Source: Halalkalibacter sp. APA_J-10(15) (GTDB lineage Bacteria; Bacillota; Bacilli; Bacillales; Bacillaceae_D). Taken from it: a DNA stretch of 64,000 nt. Of this stretch, positions 1 through 7,945 are shown piece after piece. The translations under genes were made by a program, and so were the position numbers. Within the stretch, counting starts at the first letter, position 1. Each line of letters begins with the position of its first letter. The stretch lies in assembly GCF_023017105.1 (NCBI RefSeq), contig NZ_JALKEV010000010.1:1-64000 (forward strand). Reading direction: 5' to 3'. Under the pieces are notes generated by a model. It was not told the origin of the DNA. It ran no database searches and saw nothing but the letters and a program-made list of their open reading frames with translations.

Positions 1-2
1 GT

Positions 3-831
3 CGTCCTAGTATTGATCCTGTCGTGTTAGTAAAAATGGTGTTTATTCAATACATATTTGGTATTCGTTCAATGCGTCAAACGATCAAAGAAATAGAAAC
101 AAACGTCGCCTATCGTTGGTTTTTAGGGTTTGGCTTCGATGATAAAATCCCCCACTTCTCTACGTTCGGGAAAAACTATGCCCGCCGATTCCGCGAAAGT
201 GATGTGTTCGAACAGGTTTTCTACCGCATCCTTCGGAATGCAATGGAAAAAGGCTTTGTGAACCCAGATGTGGCGTTCATTGATTCCACGCATGTAAAAG
301 CGAATGCCAATAAGCGAAAGTTTGGTAAGAAGGTAGTTCACTCAGAAACTCGAGCGTATCAAAAACAACTAGAAGAAGAAATCAATGTAGAACGAGTACA
401 AAACGGAAAAAAGCCTCTTCCTCCTCGGGCGAAGGACACTTCGAGGGAGGTCAAGGAGAGCACAACGGATCCTGAAAGTGGGTATTATGTGAAAAGCGAA
501 CGAGAGAAAGTGTTTGCGTACAGTCTCCACACCGCCTGTGATTCGAATGGATTTGTTCTTGGAACCGTTGTTACCCCTGCCAATGTTCATGATAGCCAAG
601 TATTTCACGAGTTATTTGATCAACTAAAAGAGAAGGTCACCAAGCCACAAGTCGTAGCCGTCGATGCAGGCGATGCTTGTTTTTGCTGCTATGAACCTGA
701 AAAAACTGGCGACATGGCACTGGAGGAACACCCAACCGACAGTGCCATCGCCGAAAAACCATACGAAAAATACAAAAACGGCTTTGAGAGTCATTTCTCA
801 AAGCCGTTTTGTCTACGGTCTGAAAGGTTAA
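3..831 (+). pseudogene. IS1182-family transposase, internally deleted and frameshifted
   Basis: The reading frame is open to the left edge of the window, so the true start lies outside. The N-terminal half (RPSIDPVVLVKMVFIQYIFG, then the FIDSTHVKANANK block and a VVAVDAG motif) is typical of IS1182-family DDE transposases. Right after VDAG the original frame runs into unrelated residues, while the next frame reads MLVFAAMNLKKLATW and ends FVYGLKG with TAA at 829-831, the usual C-terminus of this family. The middle part with the remaining catalytic residues is therefore missing. The join lies at ATGCAGGC (664-671), which codes for D-A-G in one frame and M-Q-A in the other, so an 8-bp microhomology probably caused the loss. 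The gene cannot give active transposase. The family call is firm; the exact IS name is not known. Confidence 0.88.
775..810 (+). terminator. Hairpin in the 3' end of the IS remnant
   Basis: A perfect 15-bp stem (AAAACGGCTTTGAGA with its complement at 796-810) encloses a 6-nt loop and is followed by TTTTG. It lies within the transposase C-terminal codons and could act as an intrinsic terminator or protect against read-through. Confidence 0.6.
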
Positions 832-856
832 TTTGAGTACACTCAAATTAACCTTT
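823..856. terminator. Perfect 16-bp hairpin after the transposase remnant
   Basis: AAAGGTTAATTTGAGT (823-838) is followed by a 2-nt loop, its exact complement (841-856) and a T run. It overlaps the transposase stop codon. Together with the hairpin at 775-810 it would block transcription leaving the IS, and it could also serve the minus-strand gene that ends at 898. Confidence 0.65.
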
Positions 857-874
857 TTCACTATTTGAAGCTAG

Positions 875-889
875 TTATGTCCCAGCCTC
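875..889. repeat. Probable right terminal repeat of the IS
   Basis: TTATGTCCCAGCCTC lies just beyond the transposase and the hairpins, where an IS1182-type terminal repeat is expected. The core TGTCCCAGCC recurs as an inverted pair at 62257-62394. The left end is outside the window, so the repeat cannot be confirmed from a pair here. Confidence 0.5.
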
Positions 890-897
890 TTCTTGAT

Positions 898-3800
898 TTA
901 AAAATCACTCTTGTCTATTAATTTTCGACTAATGGACACCGACAAGAGTCCTACTATAAGCAGAATAAATCCAATCAACATGATTTGATAGACATTCGTA
1001 GCGGTATCGGGGAGGCCTTCTCCCTCTCCCTTTTGCTGATCGTCGCCCGGTGGTGGCTCTTCTCCCCCAGGTGGTGGCTCTTCTCCCCCAGGTGGCGGCT
1101 CCTCTCCCCCAGGTGGCGGCTCCTCTCCTTCAGGCGGTGGCTCCTCTCCTTCAGGCGGTGGCTCTTCTCCTCCAGGTGGTGGCTCCTCTCCTTCAGGCGG
1201 TGGCTCCTCTCCTTCAGGCGGTGGCTCTTCTCCTCCAGGTGGTGGCTCCTCTCCTTCAGGCGGTGGTATTAACAATAGTGAATATACTTGATTCGTTTCA
1301 CTGTCCTCTGCTAAAACAGTCATTATAATTTTACCATTCTCTGATGATGAATAGTCGAGCTCATAATTAGCAAATAAATGACTTGTCACGACTTCAACTT
1401 CAGGAAACTCATGATTGTCTGAAAACCATTCATACGTGTAATCAAATGTAAGTGGATCAAATCCTTGAAGCGATTCACCATTAACCACGATCGCTTCTAA
1501 CGTAGCATCCGTTCCTAATTGAGAAATCGTCTTACTTTCTCCTAATACAACTAATTCCACAATTGCGATACAAGCATTTTCCATCGCTTGCATAACAACT
1601 CGCATTTTTGTTGTTGTTATTGGCTCAAAGGTTAATGATGCTTCTGTTGTTCGAACCGTTTCATCTAACTCCAGTTCACCTTGCTTAACTCTTTCCCAAT
1701 CACTTCCTGTCCAATATTCCACGTGCAAGGACGAAGGAGGTCTCGTGCCATCTTCATCATCATAGAAAAAGAAGTCAATATGAGAAATCGTTTTCTCTTC
1801 CCCAAAGTCGATCGCTACCCAGTCTTCCTCACGCCAAGAATTAGGATCCCAATTCGTCCATCTATCAGTCGAATAATCATCATCATGAATATACCGAATA
1901 TTATCCCACTGACCTGTGAAAGAAGCCGATGCTTGTGGAAACTCAAGATTGACATCTCTAGGATTCAACGCAACATTTTCTAGTGCTGGTTCTCCTACTT
2001 GTACGTATCCTTTCACTTCTACCTCTGTCCCTGCTAACGCTCCAGAAATAGTGAATTTCCCTATTTCATGATATAGCTCTGAATTGATTTCATTCCATGA
2101 AACATTCACTTGACCTTTTGCACCATTCTCCAATAATACAGGAACCCTACTCGGTAAAGACGGCGCATGCCCGACAACAGCCTTTAAAAGAACTGGTTCA
2201 ATATTTACGACATGACTTACGATGACAGTCGCAAGTACAGCAACATCTGTACCCTCTATCTTCCCTTCTACAGTAAATTCATTCTCCTCTGCGTAAAATG
2301 ACGCATCCATTTCTTCCCATTCAACATGACGCATAACAGGCGCTCCATCACCATAAGTGATCGAAATTTCTGCAGGTAGCTCTGGCTTGACACCAGGAAT
2401 CGTCACAATTTCAACAGCTTCCATCTCTGTTATGCCCGTTCTTTCTAACTGCCAAATTTGATGATTTCCTGCATTTGGATTCCACACTCCAACAGGTGCA
2501 TCTTCATTCGTTGATTGTCCACCAACTTCTAAGATTGTTCTCGTTTCAGCATTCAATAAAGTGTATTCACCATTTCCAAATGTAGAAAGAAGCCACTTTT
2601 GGCGATCATCACCTTCATCTTTTTCATCCAATATCGCACCATCGTTCACAGTCAGTACCTTCCCTGACGATTGATGAACGATATAATAGTATTCGGTATG
2701 GCTGAATCCGTTCGTTGCCTTTTGAAGCAGCCAATGTTGGCTCTCTTCTTCGTTTTCCTTTGTTTTTTGCACAATGGATTCGTTATCTGTTCCGATATCC
2801 AATGCTTTCCCACTATTTTTATTGATGAAATGATACGGTTGTTCTTCCTTTAAAAAGGCGTTATCTATATTAACGCCCGATACACCTGATATCACAAAGG
2901 TCGTAATTGATTGTGGTTGCACATTCATTGTAAGTGAATCGTCATGAACGTTCCTTTCTTCTTTTTTAGCTAAATTGTCTGAAGGCGATGTCACATATAC
3001 TTCTGCCTTTGCGTTTTCAGTAATCGTTCCAAAAGCACTTAGATCAATTTCCACCTTCTCATTCTCTGCTGAATGGTTCGTATAGACGACGACAGCTTGA
3101 TCCTGCTCACGATCAATTGCCGCAAGAGCATCACGATTGTTTGAATTGATAAATTGATATCCTGGACGGATAAACTTACTATATTGCCCCATTGCATAAT
3201 ACTTTTTATTAATATGATAGTCTAATTGTTCAAAATCATCTGGGTCAAAGTCAACATGAATTAACCCCCAATTCATATTCTCGTGCTCAGCGTTCATGTT
3301 CACTTCATCTTCAATCGCTTGCCATAATACCCATGCTTTTGGCTCTAGCTCCTGTATATCGGTCTGAATACGCTCAGATAAGGCTAAGGCTGGTCGAATA
3401 TCTTCATGGTTTTGCGGAATGCCACTAGGACCTAAATCAACCTCTGACATCCACAATCGTGTGCTGACGCCCTTTGCGATATCTCTCACACTAGTCCGTT
3501 GCGCTGGCCAATATGTGTGTACATTTAATTGTCCAATATTCGCTCGTGTCGTTTCATCATAGTGCTCCCAATTATAGCGAAAACGGCTCGGATTCGTTTC
3601 ATCCATTGCTGATACGACTGTATCAACTGCAGAATCACTTAATTGTTCATAAACAGCATTAATCATAGCCGCTTGTGTTTCTGGAGCCCAGTTGGCTCCT
3701 TCTTGTCGATTTCCTGCACCCCAATAACCGTTATTAGGCTCATTGATCGGTGATAGTGTCTTAAATTGAACCCCTTCGTTCTCTTCTAAATATTCGACAA

Positions 3801-4440
3801 CACGAACTAAATATTTCGCGAAATTTTCAATTTGATCAGGCTTAATATTATCGTCCCATGAATGGAAGTTACCTGAGGTGTAGCCGCTTTGTGTCATAAA
3901 ATAAGGGGGTGAATTAGAGAAAGCTTCAAACGTGTCAGCACCTCTTTCCATGGCCGCTTTCACCCACCACAGCTGGTCTTCATCAGCTTGCCAATCCCAA
4001 TGCGTTGGATTTGAAGGATCCCACCAATTCTCTTGCTCCTCCCAGCTCTCATCTGCATCTTCCGGTGGCCCGAATTCAGCAGGTCGATTCCAATAACCAG
4101 GCACAGCTCCACCTAAACGCATATATGGCTCTGTTTCTGGTGAATCTCCACCACCAATATTGTACCTTCCGATGTTCAAATGAAGTCCTTCTTCTGCAAA
4201 TAGTAAGTCGGCAAGCTCTTCCTTTGCCTCATCAGGCCAACCACCAATCACATTCGCAAACCAAACAAGAGCGGTCCCCCAGCCGTCAAATGGCTCATGC
4301 TGATAGCTAGGATCTAGTTGGATCGATTGGTCGACATTTGTTGCTGCAGTTGCCTGAAAGGAGTCAGCTGACCATGCCGGTATAAATGAACTAATGATAA
4401 ACAATACACTAATGCCAAGTATCGATAACGGTTTCCTCAT
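898..4440 (-). CDS. Secreted, wall-anchored multidomain GH30-type glycoside hydrolase
   Basis: A 1180-residue exported enzyme. The ATG at 4440 is chosen because AAGGAGG sits 8 nt upstream; an upstream TTG at 4476 has none. Order: signal peptide (1-25); GH30-like (beta/alpha)8 barrel and beta domain (about 40-520) with acid/base Glu234 in INEPNN and nucleophile Glu333 in WMSEVD; ricin-type beta-trefoil (535-670); two Ig-like Big_4 domains (675-815); discoidin/CBM32-like domain (825-970); cadherin-like domain (975-1058); ten Pro/Glu/Gly heptads (1059-1128); sorting signal LPDTA (1143-1147), hydrophobic segment and basic tail. The start of the barrel (EPFDGWGTALVWFANVIGGW) resembles endo-beta-1,6-galactanase-like GH30 proteins, but the substrate is inferred. 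LPDTA rather than LPXTG suggests a class D-type sortase. A cre-like site precedes it and a YesN-type regulator lies 184 bp upstream on the same strand. Confidence 0.85.
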   Translation of the reverse strand: MRKPLSILGISVLFIISSFIPAWSADSFQATAATNVDQSIQLDPSYQHEPFDGWGTALVWFANVIGGWPDEAKEELADLLFAEEGLHLNIGRYNIGGGDSPETEPYMRLGGAVPGYWNRPAEFGPPEDADESWEEQENWWDPSNPTHWDWQADEDQLWWVKAAMERGADTFEAFSNSPPYFMTQSGYTSGNFHSWDDNIKPDQIENFAKYLVRVVEYLEENEGVQFKTLSPINEPNNGYWGAGNRQEGANWAPETQAAMINAVYEQLSDSAVDTVVSAMDETNPSRFRYNWEHYDETTRANIGQLNVHTYWPAQRTSVRDIAKGVSTRLWMSEVDLGPSGIPQNHEDIRPALALSERIQTDIQELEPKAWVLWQAIEDEVNMNAEHENMNWGLIHVDFDPDDFEQLDYHINKKYYAMGQYSKFIRPGYQFINSNNRDALAAIDREQDQAVVVYTNHSAENEKVEIDLSAFGTITENAKAEVYVTSPSDNLAKKEERNVHDDSLTMNVQPQSITTFVISGVSGVNIDNAFLKEEQPYHFINKNSGKALDIGTDNESIVQKTKENEEESQHWLLQKATNGFSHTEYYYIVHQSSGKVLTVNDGAILDEKDEGDDRQKWLLSTFGNGEYTLLNAETRTILEVGGQSTNEDAPVGVWNPNAGNHQIWQLERTGITEMEAVEIVTIPGVKPELPAEISITYGDGAPVMRHVEWEEMDASFYAEENEFTVEGKIEGTDVAVLATVIVSHVVNIEPVLLKAVVGHAPSLPSRVPVLLENGAKGQVNVSWNEINSELYHEIGKFTISGALAGTEVEVKGYVQVGEPALENVALNPRDVNLEFPQASASFTGQWDNIRYIHDDDYSTDRWTNWDPNSWREEDWVAIDFGEEKTISHIDFFFYDDEDGTRPPSSLHVEYWTGSDWERVKQGELELDETVRTTEASLTFEPITTTKMRVVMQAMENACIAIVELVVLGESKTISQLGTDATLEAIVVNGESLQGFDPLTFDYTYEWFSDNHEFPEVEVVTSHLFANYELDYSSSENGKIIMTVLAEDSETNQVYSLLLIPPPEGEEPPPGGEEPPPEGEEPPPEGEEPPPGGEEPPPEGEEPPPEGEEPPPGGEEPPPGGEEPPPGGEEPPPGDDQQKGEGEGLPDTATNVYQIMLIGFILLIVGLLSVSISRKLIDKSDF
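1057..1266 (-). repeat. Ten tandem 21-bp repeats coding for PPP(E/G)GEE
   Basis: Ten consecutive heptads (PPPEGEE or PPPGGEE) form the wall-spanning stalk of the GH30 protein. The two variants follow a partly periodic pattern at the DNA level, suggesting recent duplication of larger blocks. Copy number is likely to vary between strains and would change stalk length without shifting frame. Confidence 0.92.
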
Positions 4441-4518
4441 AACCTCTTCCTCCTTATATCGAGTTGAGAACATCAAACTAGTTTTAGCGAGTAGAAAACT
4501 TTTCCTCCTCTCCTTATT

Positions 4519-4534
4519 TTGAAACCGATTTCAT
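4519..4534. promoter_or_regulatory. cre-like catabolite repression site
   Basis: TTGAAACCGATTTCAT fits the CcpA consensus WTGNAANCGNWWNCAW at every constrained position. It lies 79 bp upstream of the chosen GH30 start, so glucose repression of that gene is likely. A LacI-family regulator other than CcpA could also bind such a site. Confidence 0.7.
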
Positions 4535-4624
4535 TATTGATAATGATAGCATCTCCCTATCATTCACAGTTAGAATTATCTTTCGATTGATTCGTCTCAT
4601 TTTTGTCTATACAGTTTATTTTTT

Positions 4625-6175
4625 TTATATATTTGTACTATTTTTTGTTTTTATCATTTTTTCTAGCTTCATAGAATTTTCACGATATTTACTTGGAGAT
4701 TGTTTCGTCACCTTTTTAAATACTTTGCAAAAGTAACTGTGGTCAGTAAAGCCTACCGCACGACAAATGTCAGATATAAGTACTGAATCACTTACTAATA
4801 GTTTTTTGGCCTGTTCAATTCGGAGTTTATTCAAATATTCTATGAAGCTTTCTTCACTATGAGTCGTAAAGTATTTTGAGAAATAGGAAGGATTAAAATG
4901 AAAATGACTTGCGACATCATTTAAAGAAATCGGTTCAGTGTAATGCTCTTTCATATATGATTTTATTCGAGATATGCTCGTTTGATCGGAGTGCTCATGA
5001 GATTGAGAAAAACTGTCTTTTACTTTTTCTACAAAACGATTCCACACCAATAATACTCTTCTTATATTAGGAGAACCGTCTATATATTTGATATAAGACC
5101 ACTTCATTTGATCAATATCAGATCTCTTATCTATGATGAATGAGGAAAGGGTCATGATCATCGTCTGGACAAATCGTTTAAATTCGTATTCCTTCTGGCT
5201 ATATTCGGTGGATAGATATGTGATATGAGTTTGTAAATAGGAAAGTGCTTGATTATACTGTTGATTTCTTAATTGTTGTATAAATAAGTCTAAATCAAAA
5301 TATCGATTTCTATATACTTGTGAAGGTAAATCTTTCATTGTAAGGAATGTTTGGTCAGGATAGAAAAATGTATACGTAAAGAGCTTACGAAGATCATTCA
5401 TTCCTACAAAGCATAATTCTTGTAAGCTCTCATACGTATCTGACAAAACATAATAGGTACGTTGATGGCTATTAACCTTACTTAAGTGAGAAATAGAATG
5501 CTTAATACTAGATAAGCGTTTTATATTTACATTAATAAAGAAGATCGCTTTTTTCCCTTCTTCTACTAGAAACCAGGGTATTCTTTCTTGCTCACTCTGT
5601 AATACTTCTAAAATATGATCACATTGATAGTCGATGTAACTTTCATTATTGGTAGCGCTTTCATTTTTGAGTCCTAAAAGAAAATAGTGACTATCTTTAA
5701 AATATGATGCTAATGCCGTTTTGTTTCTTAAATCATTTTCAAATACGACCGTCTTAAATAAGTGATTTAAATAACATTTTCTCTCCTTTCGTATAATGTA
5801 TTTCGCTTTTTCTAATGAGTCTAGTAGCTTATTCATATTAATTCTATTTTTTAATAAAACATCAACCACTCCATAATGACTTGCCTCATACACATAGTCA
5901 AACTCGCCAAATTCACTTAATAAAATAATTTGTATTTGAGGGAATAGCTTTTTGATTGATTTAATTAAGCTTTTCCCATTCATAATAGGCATGACCGTAT
6001 CTGTGATCACGATATGAACGGTTTTCCTGCTAAGAAGCTCCAATGCTTCCTTCCCATTTGAAGCTTCACCCACGATTGAAAAGCCCTCCTGTTGCCAATT
6101 AATTATATGTTTGAGCCCTGCTCTTACTAGACACTCATCATCAACAATAACAACATTCCAACCGCCGCTTTCCAC
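4625..6175 (-). CDS. YesN-type response regulator (REC + AraC HTH)
   Basis: A 516-residue protein starting at GTG 6175 with AAGGAGGG 6 nt upstream. The N-terminal receiver domain (about 5-125) shows the acidic pair in IVDDE, the phospho-acceptor Asp in ITDTVMP, the Ser in LLSEFGEFDY and the conserved Lys in VLLKN, although the usual Pro after that Lys is absent. A long middle region without recognised motifs (130-400) leads to an AraC-type double HTH at the C-terminus (about 405-505, ending SYFCKVFKKVTKQSPSKYR). Such proteins normally pair with a YesM-type sensor kinase next door; none is in this window. The GH30 gene 3' on the same strand is the likely target. Confidence 0.85.
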   Translation of the reverse strand: MESGGWNVVIVDDECLVRAGLKHIINWQQEGFSIVGEASNGKEALELLSRKTVHIVITDTVMPIMNGKSLIKSIKKLFPQIQIILLSEFGEFDYVYEASHYGVVDVLLKNRINMNKLLDSLEKAKYIIRKERKCYLNHLFKTVVFENDLRNKTALASYFKDSHYFLLGLKNESATNNESYIDYQCDHILEVLQSEQERIPWFLVEEGKKAIFFINVNIKRLSSIKHSISHLSKVNSHQRTYYVLSDTYESLQELCFVGMNDLRKLFTYTFFYPDQTFLTMKDLPSQVYRNRYFDLDLFIQQLRNQQYNQALSYLQTHITYLSTEYSQKEYEFKRFVQTMIMTLSSFIIDKRSDIDQMKWSYIKYIDGSPNIRRVLLVWNRFVEKVKDSFSQSHEHSDQTSISRIKSYMKEHYTEPISLNDVASHFHFNPSYFSKYFTTHSEESFIEYLNKLRIEQAKKLLVSDSVLISDICRAVGFTDHSYFCKVFKKVTKQSPSKYRENSMKLEKMIKTKNSTNI

Positions 6176-6199
6176 CTATATCCCTCCTTCTTCTTGAGC

Positions 6200-6235
6200 C
6201 TGAAAGTGGAATTCTTTCAGACTCAACGTGTAACG
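6200..6235. repeat. Dispersed hairpin repeat, copy A
   Basis: The stem CTGAAAG/CTTTCAG is followed by ACTCAACGTGTAACG. A closely related sequence lies at 46210-46244. It sits between the DinB gene and the response regulator and may act as a minus-strand terminator. Confidence 0.45.
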
Positions 6236-6283
6236 GATCAACTTGATTAAGCTCTTACCTTTCTAAATATGAAGGTCTACTCA

Positions 6284-6733
6284 TCACTTCTTTTCTAATT
6301 CCTGAATTTGCTTTAAATGATGAGCATCGTGTCTAACAAAGATCGTAACAAAGCTTTCGATAGAGAACCGCCTTTTTCCTGCTCCAATCATAAAACGAAT
6401 ATGATCATCGACCCTTTCTAGTTCGCGAACAAGCTTCTCCCTTGTTTCAAGAAATAGATCGATGATCTGCCGAGCAGTGTAATCTTTGACAAGCTCAAGC
6501 CCTTTCTCATTATGCTCATCATGATCTGGAAATGCTAGTAACCGCTCACCATCAGCTATATTAGGCGCCATTTGCTTTAAAATATACTCATCCCAATAAT
6601 ACATATGAGCAACCACTTCTCTCGTCGACCATTTACCCTTAGCAATCGGTTGTAGTAAGAACTCCGTAGACTTCTCCTTCAATCCCTTAACCTCATCCAT
6701 TGTTTGTTGAAATTGTATGAGCTGTTTATTCAT
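6284..6733 (-). CDS. DinB-family putative metal-dependent protein
   Basis: A protein of 149 residues from ATG 6733 (AGGAGG, 5-nt spacing). It has the four-helix DinB pattern, with His in VVAHMYYWD near residue 43 and the pair HDAHH near residues 134-138, which form the family's usual three-His metal site. DinB-like proteins include thiol-dependent transferases such as BstA and YfiT relatives; the actual substrate here cannot be told. It stands alone between the LacI operon (divergent) and the response regulator (same strand, 108 bp away). Confidence 0.75.
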   Translation of the reverse strand: MNKQLIQFQQTMDEVKGLKEKSTEFLLQPIAKGKWSTREVVAHMYYWDEYILKQMAPNIADGERLLAFPDHDEHNEKGLELVKDYTARQIIDLFLETREKLVRELERVDDHIRFMIGAGKRRFSIESFVTIFVRHDAHHLKQIQELEKK

Positions 6734-6836
6734 CATAACCTCCTAAAAACTTGATTAAAATATACATTAACATAAAATGACAGGTGTATGTACAAATAAA
6801 ATTTGTATCCTTCTACACATTTTTTCATAAAAGCTA

Positions 6837-6865
6837 TTGACAAAGAATAGAAAAAGAAGCAAAAT
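6837..6865 (+). promoter_or_regulatory. Sigma-A promoter of the LacI operon
   Basis: A perfect -35 box TTGACA (6837-6842) is followed by a 17-nt spacer and a weak -10 box CAAAAT (6860-6865). The start of transcription would fall near 6872, about 20 nt before the first codon. Confidence 0.6.
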
Positions 6866-6879
6866 GAACGCGTGTACAT
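6864..6879. promoter_or_regulatory. LacI-family operator, probably autoregulatory
   Basis: ATGAACGCGTGTACAT is a 16-bp pseudo-palindrome (ATGNACNC/GNGTNCAT) with a central CG, the layout of LacI/GalR operators. It overlaps the -10 box and start point of the promoter, so a bound repressor would block initiation. Confidence 0.6.
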
Positions 6880-6892
6880 TATATAAAGTAAG

Positions 6893-7927
6893 GTGGTGGT
6901 TCCGTTAGCAACACGAAAAGATGTCGCGCAACGAGCTGGCGTTTCTGAAGCTACAGTATCACGCGTTTTTAATAACGTTGCTCCATTACGCGAAGAAACA
7001 AAACAAAAAGTCCTCCAAGCAGCAAAAGAGCTAGACTATTATCCAAATGCCATTGCACAAAATTTTGCCAAAGGAAAAAGTGGAAACATCGGTGTCATTG
7101 TACCTTATTTACCAAAGGTTCGTATTCTATCAACGTATTATTTTTCTGAGATTCTGAGCGGAATTGGTATTAAGCTAGCTGAACAGAACTATGGCTTACT
7201 CCTTTTATTTCAATCACCTGACGAGCAGCTCGACTATACGCAGCTTTTTCACTCACAAAAGGTCGATGGCTGTATCATTCTCGGCTCAAAAGATACCAAA
7301 TCTGAACGTGAATCATTATCAAAGCTTCACCAAGCAAGCGTTCCATATTGTCTCGTTAATCAAACATTTCAAAATGAACCCTTTTACTCCATTGATGCCG
7401 AACATTATGAAGGAAGCAAACAAGCCGTGACATTTCTCATAAAAAAAGGCTATCAGAACATTGCCTTTCTTAACGGACCTAGCACGTACTCAAACAGCCA
7501 AGAACGGAAGCGTGGTTACGAATCTGCCTTAATGGAAGCAGGAATTCATATAAATGACCGTTGGATATTCCAAGGTAACTATAGCCGGACTAGTGGAATG
7601 AATAGAGCTCAAGAAATAGCTCCCATTATGACAGAAATTGATGCCATATTTGCTTCGAATGATCGAATGGCAATTGGATTAATGCAAGGCTTAAGTGAAT
7701 TGGGTTATGAAGTAGGACGTGACTATGCACTAATGGGCTATGATGATTCTGATCTCACTCGTATGGTTCACCCACCACTTAGCTCTGTGAAGGTTCCATT
7801 ATTCGATATGGGAAAGCTAGCTGCCCATCATGTATTAACGAAGCTGACGAAGCGACATACGAATGACATTCATGAAAGATTACCAGTCACAATCAAAGAG
7901 CGTGCCTCAACTCATATTAAAAAATAA
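6893..7927 (+). CDS. LacI/GalR-family transcriptional repressor
   Basis: A 344-residue regulator. The HTH (TRKDVAQRAGVSEATVSRVFNN) is at the N-terminus, with the hinge helix region YYPNAIAQNFAKGKS and a type-1 periplasmic-binding-like effector domain from about residue 62 (GNIGVIVPYL). No ATG is available. GTG at 6893 or 6896 must start it, although AAGGTGG lies very close to both, so translation may be inefficient. It is the first gene of a four-gene operon with two Gfo/Idh/MocA dehydrogenases and a ThuA-like protein. The operator-like palindrome at 6864-6879 suggests self-repression relieved by a sugar or its oxidised derivative. Confidence 0.88.
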   Translation: MVVPLATRKDVAQRAGVSEATVSRVFNNVAPLREETKQKVLQAAKELDYYPNAIAQNFAKGKSGNIGVIVPYLPKVRILSTYYFSEILSGIGIKLAEQNYGLLLLFQSPDEQLDYTQLFHSQKVDGCIILGSKDTKSERESLSKLHQASVPYCLVNQTFQNEPFYSIDAEHYEGSKQAVTFLIKKGYQNIAFLNGPSTYSNSQERKRGYESALMEAGIHINDRWIFQGNYSRTSGMNRAQEIAPIMTEIDAIFASNDRMAIGLMQGLSELGYEVGRDYALMGYDDSDLTRMVHPPLSSVKVPLFDMGKLAAHHVLTKLTKRHTNDIHERLPVTIKERASTHIKK

Positions 7928-7945
7928 GTGAAAGGATTGAGAAGC

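Noticed and set aside
123-861. Three minus-strand frames of 72-79 codons over the IS remnant
   Set aside because: They are antisense shadows of the transposase without ribosome sites or family likeness.
1057-1266. Possible CRISPR array because of regular repeats
   Set aside because: Units are contiguous 21-bp coding repeats without spacers and lie in the frame of a wall protein.
985-1328. Two plus-strand reading frames rich in Trp/Arg/Ser and Leu/Pro/Val
   Set aside because: They are frame shadows of the 21-bp repeat of the GH30 gene and have no ribosome site.
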